DNA from: Lysobacter sp. CFH 32150
GTDB lineage: Bacteria; Pseudomonadota; Gammaproteobacteria; Xanthomonadales; Xanthomonadaceae
NCBI RefSeq assembly: GCF_022758295.1
Contig: NZ_JALDWJ010000001.1
Location: 248,001 to 312,000 of the forward strand
Length of the DNA stretch: 64,000 bases
Direction: 5' to 3'
Below the pieces are notes generated by a model. The model did no database searches and was not told where the DNA came from. It worked only from the letters and a program-made list of their open reading frames with translations. Position numbers and translations under genes: made by a program. This document shows, piece after piece, positions 10,768-17,674 of the stretch (positions within the stretch are counted from its first letter, which is position 1; every line of letters starts with the position of its first letter).

Positions 10768-10883
10768 TGCCGGATTATCCCGCCGGGCAACGTCCTGTGC
10801 GTGAACGACGCCACTGAAGTCGATTCGAATCTGCCCGGCCATCGCGCAACGCTAGCGCGGCCGCGTCGCAGGCCTTGAGACGG

Positions 10884-12005
10884 TCAACGCGGCGCCGGGT
10901 AGCCACCCGGTATACCGCGCGGCGACAACACGATCTGCCACAGCTGGATGCGACGCGTCCGGAAGCTCGCCATCGAACCGGCCAGGTAGAACCGCCACAT
11001 GCGGCGGAAGCACTCGTCGTAACGCGACGGCAACGTATCCCACGCCCGTTCGATGTTATCGCGCCAGGCCTGCAGGGTGCGGTCGTAATCCGTACCGAAG
11101 CCGTGCCAATCCTCGATGACGAAGCGTCCTTCGACCGCACTGGCGATCTGCGCCGCGGACGGCAGCATCGAGTTGGGGAAGATGTAGCGCGCGATCCAGG
11201 GATCGGTATGGGTGCGCGAACGATTGCTGGCGATGGTGTGCAGCAGCAGCAGGCCGTCATCGTCGAGGCAGCGGCGGGCCACATCGAAGAAGCGTTCGTA
11301 GTTCTTGAAGCCGACATGTTCGAACATGCCGATCGAGAAGATACGGTCGAACGGCTCGTCGACTTCACGGTAATCCTGCAGGCGGATTTCGATCGGCAGA
11401 CCGGCGCAGAGCTCGCGGGCATACTCGGCCTGTTCGCGCGAGATGGTGACGCCAACGCCGCGCACGCCATAGCGCTCGGCGGCGAACTTCAGCGCCTCGC
11501 CCCAACCGCAACCGATGTCGAGCACGCGCATGCCCGCCCGCAGGCCGAGCTTGCGGCAGGTCAGGTCGAGTTTGGCTTCCTGCGCGGCGTCGAGCGTGTT
11601 GGCTTCGCGCCAGTAGCCGCAGCTGTAGACCATCAGGCGACCGAGCATCGCGCGATAGAGGTCGTTGCCGAGATCGTAGTGGCGTTCGCCGACGACATAG
11701 GCGCGACGGCGGCTCTGCAGGTTCTGCACCTGCGCGCGCAAGTCATCGATGCGATCGACGAAACCGCGCGCACGCTGATCCACTCGTGCCTGCAGCACGC
11801 GGAACAACATGCCGTCCAGCGAGGCGACGTCCCAGCAACCATCCATGTACGACTCGCCGAGGCCGAGCGAGCCCTGCGCGAGCACGCGCGCGTAGAAACG
11901 GCTGTCGTGTATTTGCGGATCCCAGGGTCGCGGGCCGTCCGGTTTGACGTCGGCCGCGGCCAACAGATCGATCACGCGTTGTCGGAATGGATGAGTCGCG
12001 AGCAT
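10884..12005 (-). CDS. cfa: cyclopropane-fatty-acyl-phospholipid synthase
   Basis: A 373-residue SAM-dependent methyltransferase that adds a methylene bridge to unsaturated acyl chains of membrane phospholipids, a stationary-phase and acid-stress modification. Visible motifs are HYDLGNDLY, the SAM-binding loop VLDIGCGWG, the SIGMFEHVG segment and the C-terminal RMWRFYLAGS. Order and length match the Cfa family. The ATG at 12005 has a GGGG stretch about ten bases upstream; a GTG at 12011 is an alternative. The end of a 268-bp inverted-repeat element lies immediately upstream, so the promoter must be inside or beyond that element. Confidence 0.96.
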   Translation of the reverse strand: MLATHPFRQRVIDLLAAADVKPDGPRPWDPQIHDSRFYARVLAQGSLGLGESYMDGCWDVASLDGMLFRVLQARVDQRARGFVDRIDDLRAQVQNLQSRRRAYVVGERHYDLGNDLYRAMLGRLMVYSCGYWREANTLDAAQEAKLDLTCRKLGLRAGMRVLDIGCGWGEALKFAAERYGVRGVGVTISREQAEYARELCAGLPIEIRLQDYREVDEPFDRIFSIGMFEHVGFKNYERFFDVARRCLDDDGLLLLHTIASNRSRTHTDPWIARYIFPNSMLPSAAQIASAVEGRFVIEDWHGFGTDYDRTLQAWRDNIERAWDTLPSRYDECFRRMWRFYLAGSMASFRTRRIQLWQIVLSPRGIPGGYPAPR

Positions 12006-12020
12006 CGCCACGTCACCCCA

Positions 12021-12288
12021 AGAGCCTGTTCAATGCCTCCACATAGCCCGCGTTGCCCCGCGCAGGCCGCCAGGTGGTGCTGCGCGCCGCAGCGCCTTGC
12101 TGATTTGCAAGGTCAAGGCGTGCGGCGCCGCATGGCGGCCTGCGCGGGGCAACCCGAAGGGCCGGAACTGTGGGCCTGCGGGACCGCGTCATCGCTCGGT
12201 CATGTATCGACATACATTCCCTCACTCTTCCTTGCCCCGCAGGCCCACAATTCCGGCGCGGGCTATGTGGAGGCATTGAACAGGCTCT
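12021..12288. mobile_element. MITE-like element with 32-bp perfect terminal inverted repeats and two internal hairpin arms
   Basis: The ends at 12021-12052 and 12257-12288 are exact reverse complements over 32 bp, beginning AGAGCCTGTTCAATGCC. Inside them lie two more inverted repeats. Arm A is 12052-12072 with 12133-12153, a perfect 21-bp stem enclosing a further imperfect stem. Arm B is 12161-12182 with 12236-12257, with one mismatch. The whole segment can fold into a closed three-way junction. No open reading frame resembling a transposase is present. The right end is followed by TA, while the left is preceded by AA, so a TA target duplication is possible but not clean. The size, repeats and absence of coding capacity fit a non-autonomous transposable element. 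It sits between cfa and the lipoprotein gene. Confidence 0.8.
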
Positions 12289-12291
12289 AAG

Positions 12292-13101
12292 TCAGCCGCC
12301 CCGGAACAAACCGCGATAGGCCGGCGCGACATGCGGCAGCAGCACTTCGGCCGGGACTTCCACGGTCTGCGTACCGTCGGCATACGACCCCACCTGGTAG
12401 GGCGGGAAAACGAAGCGCAACGCCGCCAGGCGGCCACTGCTGTCGACGACCGGTTCGAACTCGGCGAAGGACTCCGGCTTGGGTTCGGTGCCTTCGTCGA
12501 TGACCTTGCTCGCGCTCTCGCTCAATTCCGCGCGATCGGCCGGATCGACCCTGTCGGCGTCGAGGCGCTGCGACAGCGCGGTATGCAACTGCTCCCGTAC
12601 GAAATCGGAGATCGCCTGCCAGCCGGCCGCTGTCGGCACCAGGTCGTTCGCGGTGAGCAGCTTCTGCTGCTGCGGCAGCCAGACGAACCGTGCGATCAAG
12701 GGTGCGCCGTGCGCGCCGCCGGTATAGCTACTGCCGTCGGCAGCGATCGCGACCAGTTGCGGCGAGTCGAGTAATTCAGTGAAGGACAAGGTGAGGTCGT
12801 AGGGTGCAGTCGGGACATCGTTGCCGAGGCCGTCGACCGCTTCCATGAGTTGTTTGCGCGCGGCGTCCGCATAGGACTGCAGCGCAGCCGCGAGGCCGGG
12901 GTATTTCGCCGCCGATTTGGGGTAACTGATGCCGATCACGTAGCGCGGCGTCGCCTCGACCACATCCTGGAGCGGCCCGGTGGCGGGTGTGGCCGGTGTC
13001 GGGGCATCCGCGGGCGCAGTCGTCCCACCGGGGACCGGCGCCTCGCGTTTGCAGGCGACCAAGACCAACACACAGAAAAACAACAGGAGCAGGCGCGTCA
13101 T
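12292..13101 (-). CDS. lipoprotein with DUF3298/DUF4163-type (RsiV-like) domain
   Basis: About 269 residues with a lipoprotein signal (MTRLLLLFF, lipobox LVAC) followed by a Pro/Ala/Thr-rich linker. The body reads like the DUF4163-DUF3298 pair: YVIGISYPK with a helix, FTELLDSPQLVAIAADGSSYTGGAHG, then the LTANDLV segment. The C-terminal half ends with RFVFPPYQVGSYADGTQTVEVP, a signature I associate with DUF3298. RsiV anti-sigma factors carry this module and bind lysozyme, but here the protein is lipid-anchored with no sigma factor next door. Function is unknown. Start ATG 13101 is chosen to begin the signal; ATG 13113 also fits. Confidence 0.82.
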   Translation of the reverse strand: MTRLLLLFFCVLVLVACKREAPVPGGTTAPADAPTPATPATGPLQDVVEATPRYVIGISYPKSAAKYPGLAAALQSYADAARKQLMEAVDGLGNDVPTAPYDLTLSFTELLDSPQLVAIAADGSSYTGGAHGAPLIARFVWLPQQQKLLTANDLVPTAAGWQAISDFVREQLHTALSQRLDADRVDPADRAELSESASKVIDEGTEPKPESFAEFEPVVDSSGRLAALRFVFPPYQVGSYADGTQTVEVPAEVLLPHVAPAYRGLFRGG

Positions 13102-13174
13102 GAGGCAATCCATTGGCTCGGGGCGACGAAGGCAAATTATTATCGCGCCGGCCGTGACGCCGGCATACACACAA

Positions 13175-13219
13175 AGAAAAACCCGGCCGAAGCCGGGTTT
13201 TCTTAGCTCCGAAGAGCTA
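13175..13219 (-). terminator. tandem cUUCGg hairpins, the second a rho-independent terminator of the cold-shock gene
   Basis: Read on the minus strand downstream of the csp stop codon, a first hairpin (13219-13204) has six base pairs closed by a TTCG loop. A second (13199-13180) has the eight-base stem AACCCGGC closed by TTCG and is followed by a TTTTTCTTT tract. Both loops are flanked by C and G, giving the exceptionally stable cUUCGg tetraloop in RNA. The location just 3' of csp identifies the transcript it ends. Confidence 0.88.
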
Positions 13220-13242
13220 GTAGCTCGTGAGAGCCAAGCGAA

Positions 13243-13452
13243 TTACATCGCCTGGACTTCATCGGCCTGCAGGCCCTTCTGGCCCTGCACAACCTTGAAC
13301 GAGACCTTCTGGCCTTCCTGCAGCGACTTGAAGCCGTTGCCCTGGATGGAACGGAAGTGCACGAAGAGGTCCGGGCCCGATTCCGGGGTGATGAAGCCGA
13401 AGCCCTTAGCGTCGTTGAACCACTTGACGGTACCAGTCTGACGATCCGACAT
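13243..13452 (-). CDS. cold-shock protein, CspA family
   Basis: A 69-residue single cold-shock domain. RNP1 is visible as KGFGFITPE and RNP2 as LFVHFRSIQ, preceded by [11 protein letters not shown]. It binds single-stranded RNA and DNA and acts as an RNA chaperone. The ATG at 13452 has AAGGAG at good spacing. The 216-bp region 13453-13668 upstream has no convincing gene; it fits a promoter plus a long 5' leader of the kind that controls cold-shock mRNAs, but I could not define the leader's start. Two UUCG hairpins close the transcript. Whether this copy is cold-induced or constitutive cannot be told from sequence. Confidence 0.97.
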   Translation of the reverse strand: MSDRQTGTVKWFNDAKGFGFITPESGPDLFVHFRSIQGNGFKSLQEGQKVSFKVVQGQKGLQADEVQAM

Positions 13453-13668
13453 TTGTCTTACTCCTTGAAACAGATTTTGAAGTTTGCACGGCACGCAACA
13501 CGCGGGCCGGACTGTCTAGCAAGGGGTAATGACGCGAGCGATGTAGCGGATCGTAATGGATCAACCGCATCGGGCCACGATGTACCGTGATCCCGCTTGG
13601 AACAGTGGGCGCACCTTACCTTACTTTTCCCCCAAAGTGTGAATGGGGGGCTTACGAATCGATGCCCG

Positions 13669-14382
13669 TCACCATTCGGTCCGCTGGGGCAGCAGGCCAC
13701 GGAGCTCGGCGTCGGTCAGATTCCGCCACTGCCCGGGCTTGAGGTGGCCGAGCTTCACGTTGCCGATCCGGACCCGCAGCAGCTGCTTCACCCGGTGGCC
13801 GAAATGCGCGGCCATGAGCCGGACCTGCCTGTTCAGGCCCTGCACCAGGACGATGCGGAAGCCGAATTTCCCCAGCTTGCCGGTCTTGCACGGCAGGGTC
13901 AGCTCGCCGTGGATCGGCACGCCCTTGGCCATGCCACGCAGGAATTCGGGGGTGACCTCGTGGTTGATCGCCACCAGGTATTCCTTCTCCAGCTTGTTCT
14001 CGGCGCGCAGGATCTCGTTGACGATGTCGCCGTTGCTGGTCAGCAGGATCAGGCCTTCGGAGTCCTTGTCGAGGCGGCCGATCGGGAAGATCCGCTGTTC
14101 ATGGCCGACGAAGTCGACGATGTTGTCCTTCACGGAGGACTCGGTGGTGCTGGTGATCCCGACAGGTTTGTTCAGCGCGATGTAGACGTGTTTGCGCTGG
14201 CCTTTCGCCGCGGCGCGGGTGCGCAGCGGCTGGCCATCGATGCGGACCTCGTCGCCCTCGCCTACCTCGGCGCCGATCCTCGCGCGCAGGCCATTGACCG
14301 TGACCCGCCCTTCGGCGACCAGGCGGTCGGCCTCGCGGCGTGAGCAGAAACCGGTGTCGCTGATGTGTTTGTTGAGGCGCAT
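13669..14382 (-). CDS. rluF: 23S rRNA pseudouridine synthase RluF
   Basis: A 237-residue RsuA-class enzyme. The N-terminal S4 RNA-binding domain (RLNKHISDTGFCSRREADRL) is followed by the catalytic motif IGRLDKDSEGL with the nucleophile Asp105, then ALNKPVGI and RQVRLMAAHFGH. The RluF reading (E. coli U2604) rests on the KYL-type 'EKEYLVAINHEVT' strand and length; RluB or RsuA are less likely alternatives in the same class. It is cytoplasmic and acts on the peptidyl-transferase region of the ribosome. It has the same orientation as csp but lies 216 bp away, so it is probably a separate unit. Confidence 0.88.
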   Translation of the reverse strand: MRLNKHISDTGFCSRREADRLVAEGRVTVNGLRARIGAEVGEGDEVRIDGQPLRTRAAAKGQRKHVYIALNKPVGITSTTESSVKDNIVDFVGHEQRIFPIGRLDKDSEGLILLTSNGDIVNEILRAENKLEKEYLVAINHEVTPEFLRGMAKGVPIHGELTLPCKTGKLGKFGFRIVLVQGLNRQVRLMAAHFGHRVKQLLRVRIGNVKLGHLKPGQWRNLTDAELRGLLPQRTEW

Positions 14383-14453
14383 GGGGGGCGCATTCTACGC
14401 GCCCGGAAGGCCTGGCCGACGCTTCAGGCGATCCGGCTTCAGACGACGCGGCT

Positions 14454-14735
14454 TCAAACAATGATGTCCGCGTATTGCGTATGCCGCTGCACCCAGGCCG
14501 CGGCGTAGGAGCAGGCCGGGCGCACCTTCAGGTTGGCGCTCCTGGCGAACTCGAACACCGAGCGGACCAGTTCCGAGGCGATGCCGCGGCCTGCGATCGG
14601 TCGCGGCACGCCAGTGTGGCTGATCACCAGGATGGTCGCGCCGTCGTAGTAATAAGTCACTTCGGCCTCGGAGCCTTCGACCAAAGTATAAAAACGCCGG
14701 GCGACGGGATCGTGGTGGATATCGAGCGTCATCAT
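14454..14735 (-). CDS. small GNAT-fold N-acetyltransferase (YjdJ-like)
   Basis: About 93 residues forming a minimal GNAT core: a first strand with ARRFYTLVEGSEAEVTYY, the acetyl-CoA loop RPIAGRGIASELV, and the terminal PACSYAAAWVQRH segment. The pattern R-G-x-G-I-A-x-x-L is the pantetheine-binding loop, and PxCSY is typical of the 'GCN5-related, CG' subgroup. Its substrate is unknown. Two adjacent ATGs (14735, 14732) are possible starts; a TTG further up is less attractive. It lies between rluF and the histone-like gene in the same direction. Confidence 0.88.
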   Translation of the reverse strand: MMTLDIHHDPVARRFYTLVEGSEAEVTYYYDGATILVISHTGVPRPIAGRGIASELVRSVFEFARSANLKVRPACSYAAAWVQRHTQYADIIV

Positions 14736-14771
14736 CGGTCCAGGCCGCAAAACAGGGTCAGCGATCGATCG

Positions 14772-15362
14772 TCATCTGGCATCGCGCTTGCCCTGATTAT
14801 GCCGATCCTGCGTGCCGATGCTGCCCTGAATCGCCTGCATCCGGCTCTCACCGGCGTGCAGTTCCTCCGCCTTGGCCCGCGCTTCATCCGACTGGAATCC
14901 CGGCTGCGGGACGTGACCCTGCGTCTCCAACGCCTGCCACGGCGGCGTCTCGCGGTCGTGGGCCTGCTTGGCTTCGAGCAAGGCGCGGGTGTTGGCCAGG
15001 GCCTGCTCAGGAGTGATCTTGCGCGGTTTGCGTGGGGCGGCCTTGCGCGCGGTTTTCCTGGCGACCGGCTTGGTGGCAGCCTTCTTTACAACTTTCTCGA
15101 CCGCTTTCTTGGCAGCCTTCTTGACTGTTTTCTTAACGGCCGTGGTCGCCTTGCGAGCCGCTTTCCTTGCCACTGGCTTGCGTGCCGACGCCTTCTTCGC
15201 CGCAACCTTTTTCACCACCTTGCGCGCAGTCTTCTTGGCTGCCTTCTTCGCGGCTTTCTTCGCTACGATCTTGCGCGCCGAACGCTTGGCCGCAGTGCGC
15301 TTCGTGGCCTTCTTCGCTGTCTTTTTCGCTGCTTTTTTCGCTGCTTTTTTCGCGGTTGCCAT
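14772..15362 (-). CDS. histone H1-like Lys/Ala-rich protein with C-terminal acidic domain
   Basis: A 196-residue protein whose first 115 residues are almost only Lys, Ala, Arg, Thr and Val arranged as repeated AAKKAAKK and KPVARKAARK motifs, like eukaryotic H1 tails. Residues 116-196 differ: PRKITPEQALANTRALLEAKQAHDR and a Gln/Glu-rich end, predicted helical and not basic. GGAGG precedes the ATG at 15362. Bacterial H1-like proteins bind DNA non-specifically and compact it. A basic tail fused to a distinct C-terminal module resembles proteins annotated as histone-like in several beta- and gammaproteobacteria. The tail's codons form internal near-repeats that are prone to length change. Confidence 0.85.
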   Translation of the reverse strand: MATAKKAAKKAAKKTAKKATKRTAAKRSARKIVAKKAAKKAAKKTARKVVKKVAAKKASARKPVARKAARKATTAVKKTVKKAAKKAVEKVVKKAATKPVARKTARKAAPRKPRKITPEQALANTRALLEAKQAHDRETPPWQALETQGHVPQPGFQSDEARAKAEELHAGESRMQAIQGSIGTQDRHNQGKRDAR

Positions 15363-15429
15363 GATCTGCCTCCGATCCGGTCAGCAAGGATCAGATAACA
15401 CGGCAGACATTCAGCCGAAGTGAGCGTTG

Positions 15430-17022
15430 CTACTTGCTCCGTATCACCGGATGCTTCCGCACCCGTTCGAGTTCGTCCACCAGCTGCGCCTGCCTCGGAT
15501 CGTTCCGGTCTGCGTAGCGCAGGAAATTCCGGATCACCTCTTCGCTCGTCGAACCATGGATCATGCTGTCGCTGGCGACCCTGAACATCCAGCCATAACC
15601 GTCCTCCGGGTATTCCTTCAATAACCGGTCCAGGTAGGGCCTGGCCTTCTGGGCCCCAGCTTTACGCTCCCGTCCGGGATCGAACGTCCACATGCTCACG
15701 AGCTCGCGCAGTGAGGCCTGTCGCTTGTCGGTATCTTCGTCCTCGATCGCGACCAGGTAATACTTTTCGGCAAGCGCGTATTGCCGGGTGTTGTAATAGC
15801 TCGCTGCCAGATAGTAGTTCGCGTACTCATCCTTCGAGTCGTCCGCCACGGCTTTCAGGGCATGGCGCAGGGCCCATGCCGGTTCCTGGCGGACGAAAGC
15901 GCTCGCGATGTTCCGGTGCGCCCAGCTTCTGCCGTCGCGAAAACGGGTTTCCTGCAACAGGTAGGCGATCGCTTTCCAGTAGTTGCGGGCCTCGTCTTTT
16001 GCATTGAGCGCAACGTCGGCCGCGTCGTTGAGCGCACCCTCATCCGAGCCCAGCCGTACGGCGATGTCGAGGATCTCGGCTGTCTCCTGGTTCTTCTGAC
16101 CACCCACGATGAGCCAGTCACCGCGATCCGCATACGGCGCGGCGAGATAGATCGCCAGCTGCGGTCGCTGCGCAACATGCTGTGCAACCACCTGCGCCAA
16201 TGCCAGCATTTCCTCGTACGAACCGCCCCAGCGTGGTTCCAATGCGTTGAATCTCCGCAAATAGATGGTCTGGCAGGCAGGCTCTATTTTCTGCGCCGCT
16301 TCGAAGGTGGCGTCTTCGAGCGCGCCGCGCGAAACGTACATGGCAGCGCGGATCAACCAACCATGGGCCGGCATCAGGCGCGGCTCGATGCGCACTGCTG
16401 CTTCCAGCTCGGGAATACCCTCACCGATCAACGCATGCATGCGGTCGAGTTGCGCCTGCGGTGTCTTGCTCGCGTAATTGCCGCCGCGCGCATCGATGCC
16501 GGCTTCTACAAGATGTACCCCTCTGGCCAGGTGCGCATAGGCACTGTCAGGCCGTGCCACCAGCCACGCTGCGGTGCGTGCGTCGGTAACCGCGTTGCCG
16601 GCGGCGAATCCATCGAACACGAAGTCGATCTCTTCGCTGAAACCATCCTTGAGGAAATGCTGCGCCAGCAAGGTATCCAGTCGTTGCTCCGCTTCCGTGT
16701 ACAGGCGCTCATCGAGCATTCGGTCGAGTTCTGCCCTCGGCAAGGAGACTCGCGCATGCGATTCACAATGCGCGCGCGAGTGGCCCGTTGGCCACGTGTT
16801 GCCTGGAATGTCCGGGAAGGCTACGCACCGTTGCAATGGGTCTGCGATACCTTCTGCGGCACGCGCCTTGATCAGGTATTCGCGCCACGGCGCAGGAACA
16901 TCCTTGAACTGCTCGACTTCGGACTTGTCGGGGATCGGAGGCAAATCGGTCGCAACAACAGACCCTGCAGCAAACATGCAGGCAAGCACCAACGCCGAGC
17001 AGACCGATCCCCGAACTTCCAT
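15430..17022 (-). CDS. secreted DUF4034/TPR-like protein
   Basis: A 530-residue protein with a signal peptide (cleavage near SVVATDLPP) and a helical solenoid body with TPR-like helix pairs. Examples are YAHLARGVHLVEAG, MPAHGWLIRAAMYVSRG, YANYYLAASYYNTRQYALAEKYYLVAIED and the C-terminal FLRYADRNDPRQAQLVDEL. I recall this architecture as the DUF4034 family of xanthomonads and relatives; its biochemical role is unknown. It is the last gene of a likely three-gene unit: the transporter, the rhomboid protease and this protein are separated by 6 and 25 bp. Periplasmic location is inferred from the signal. Confidence 0.75.
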   Translation of the reverse strand: MEVRGSVCSALVLACMFAAGSVVATDLPPIPDKSEVEQFKDVPAPWREYLIKARAAEGIADPLQRCVAFPDIPGNTWPTGHSRAHCESHARVSLPRAELDRMLDERLYTEAEQRLDTLLAQHFLKDGFSEEIDFVFDGFAAGNAVTDARTAAWLVARPDSAYAHLARGVHLVEAGIDARGGNYASKTPQAQLDRMHALIGEGIPELEAAVRIEPRLMPAHGWLIRAAMYVSRGALEDATFEAAQKIEPACQTIYLRRFNALEPRWGGSYEEMLALAQVVAQHVAQRPQLAIYLAAPYADRGDWLIVGGQKNQETAEILDIAVRLGSDEGALNDAADVALNAKDEARNYWKAIAYLLQETRFRDGRSWAHRNIASAFVRQEPAWALRHALKAVADDSKDEYANYYLAASYYNTRQYALAEKYYLVAIEDEDTDKRQASLRELVSMWTFDPGRERKAGAQKARPYLDRLLKEYPEDGYGWMFRVASDSMIHGSTSEEVIRNFLRYADRNDPRQAQLVDELERVRKHPVIRSK

Positions 17023-17047
17023 TTCAATGTCCCCAGTCTTGAATGAA

Positions 17048-17668
17048 CTACCCGAACGATGGATGCGTCAGTTCCTGGATAAAACTACCAAGCACTTCCG
17101 GCTCCACCAGCAAAGCGAACATCACGCCATAGCCCGCGCCCCACAGGTGCGCGCTGTGGTTGACGTTGTCCTGGCCGTGCTTGTCCATCCAGATCGAGTA
17201 GCCGACGTAGAGCACGGCATACACGATCGCGGGGATGCCGATCGGGATGAAGAAGATGTAGATCGGCGACCACGGCTGGATCAGGATGAAGGTGAACAAC
17301 ACTGCCGATACCGCGCCTGATGCGCCGAGGCTGCGGTAATGCGCATCGTGCCGATGCGTGCTGTAGGTCGGCAGGATCGCGACCACGATCGCCGACAGGT
17401 AGAACAACACATAACCGACATGACCAATCGATGGGACGAACCAGCGCTCGACCAGGCTGCCGAAGAAGTACAGCGTGATCATGTTGAAGATCAGGTGACC
17501 CCAGTCGGCATGGATGAAACCATGCGTCAGTAGGCGGTCGTATTGCTTCTGGCGATCGATCGCCGGCGGCCACAGGATCAGGCGATCGAGCACGCGCGGG
17601 TTGTTGAAGGCCTGCCACGACACCAGCACGGTGATGCCGATCAGTACCCAGGTCAGGGAAAGATTCAT
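17048..17668 (-). CDS. rhomboid-family intramembrane serine protease
   Basis: A 206-residue polytopic membrane protein with about six transmembrane segments. The catalytic dyad is visible: Ser117 in LGASGAVS and His174 in NHSAHLWGAGYG. The conserved WGHLIFNM motif (HxxxN-like) lies after the first loop. Family members cleave transmembrane helices of substrates within the membrane. Length fits the short bacterial six-helix type. It is downstream of the POT transporter by 6 bp, suggesting co-transcription, though no shared function is known. The final segment carries a charged C-terminus (EVLGSFIQELTH). Confidence 0.95.
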   Translation of the reverse strand: MNLSLTWVLIGITVLVSWQAFNNPRVLDRLILWPPAIDRQKQYDRLLTHGFIHADWGHLIFNMITLYFFGSLVERWFVPSIGHVGYVLFYLSAIVVAILPTYSTHRHDAHYRSLGASGAVSAVLFTFILIQPWSPIYIFFIPIGIPAIVYAVLYVGYSIWMDKHGQDNVNHSAHLWGAGYGVMFALLVEPEVLGSFIQELTHPSFG

Positions 17669-17674
17669 CTATTG

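Noticed and set aside
8809-10878. 689-codon open frame opposite lhr
   Set aside because: It is the complement of a clear Lhr helicase gene and shows the Arg/Gln-rich composition of antisense frames.
12013-12276. 87-codon open frame inside the MITE-like element on the minus strand
   Set aside because: It consists entirely of inverted-repeat sequence and extends into both terminal repeats; it is a by-product of the element.
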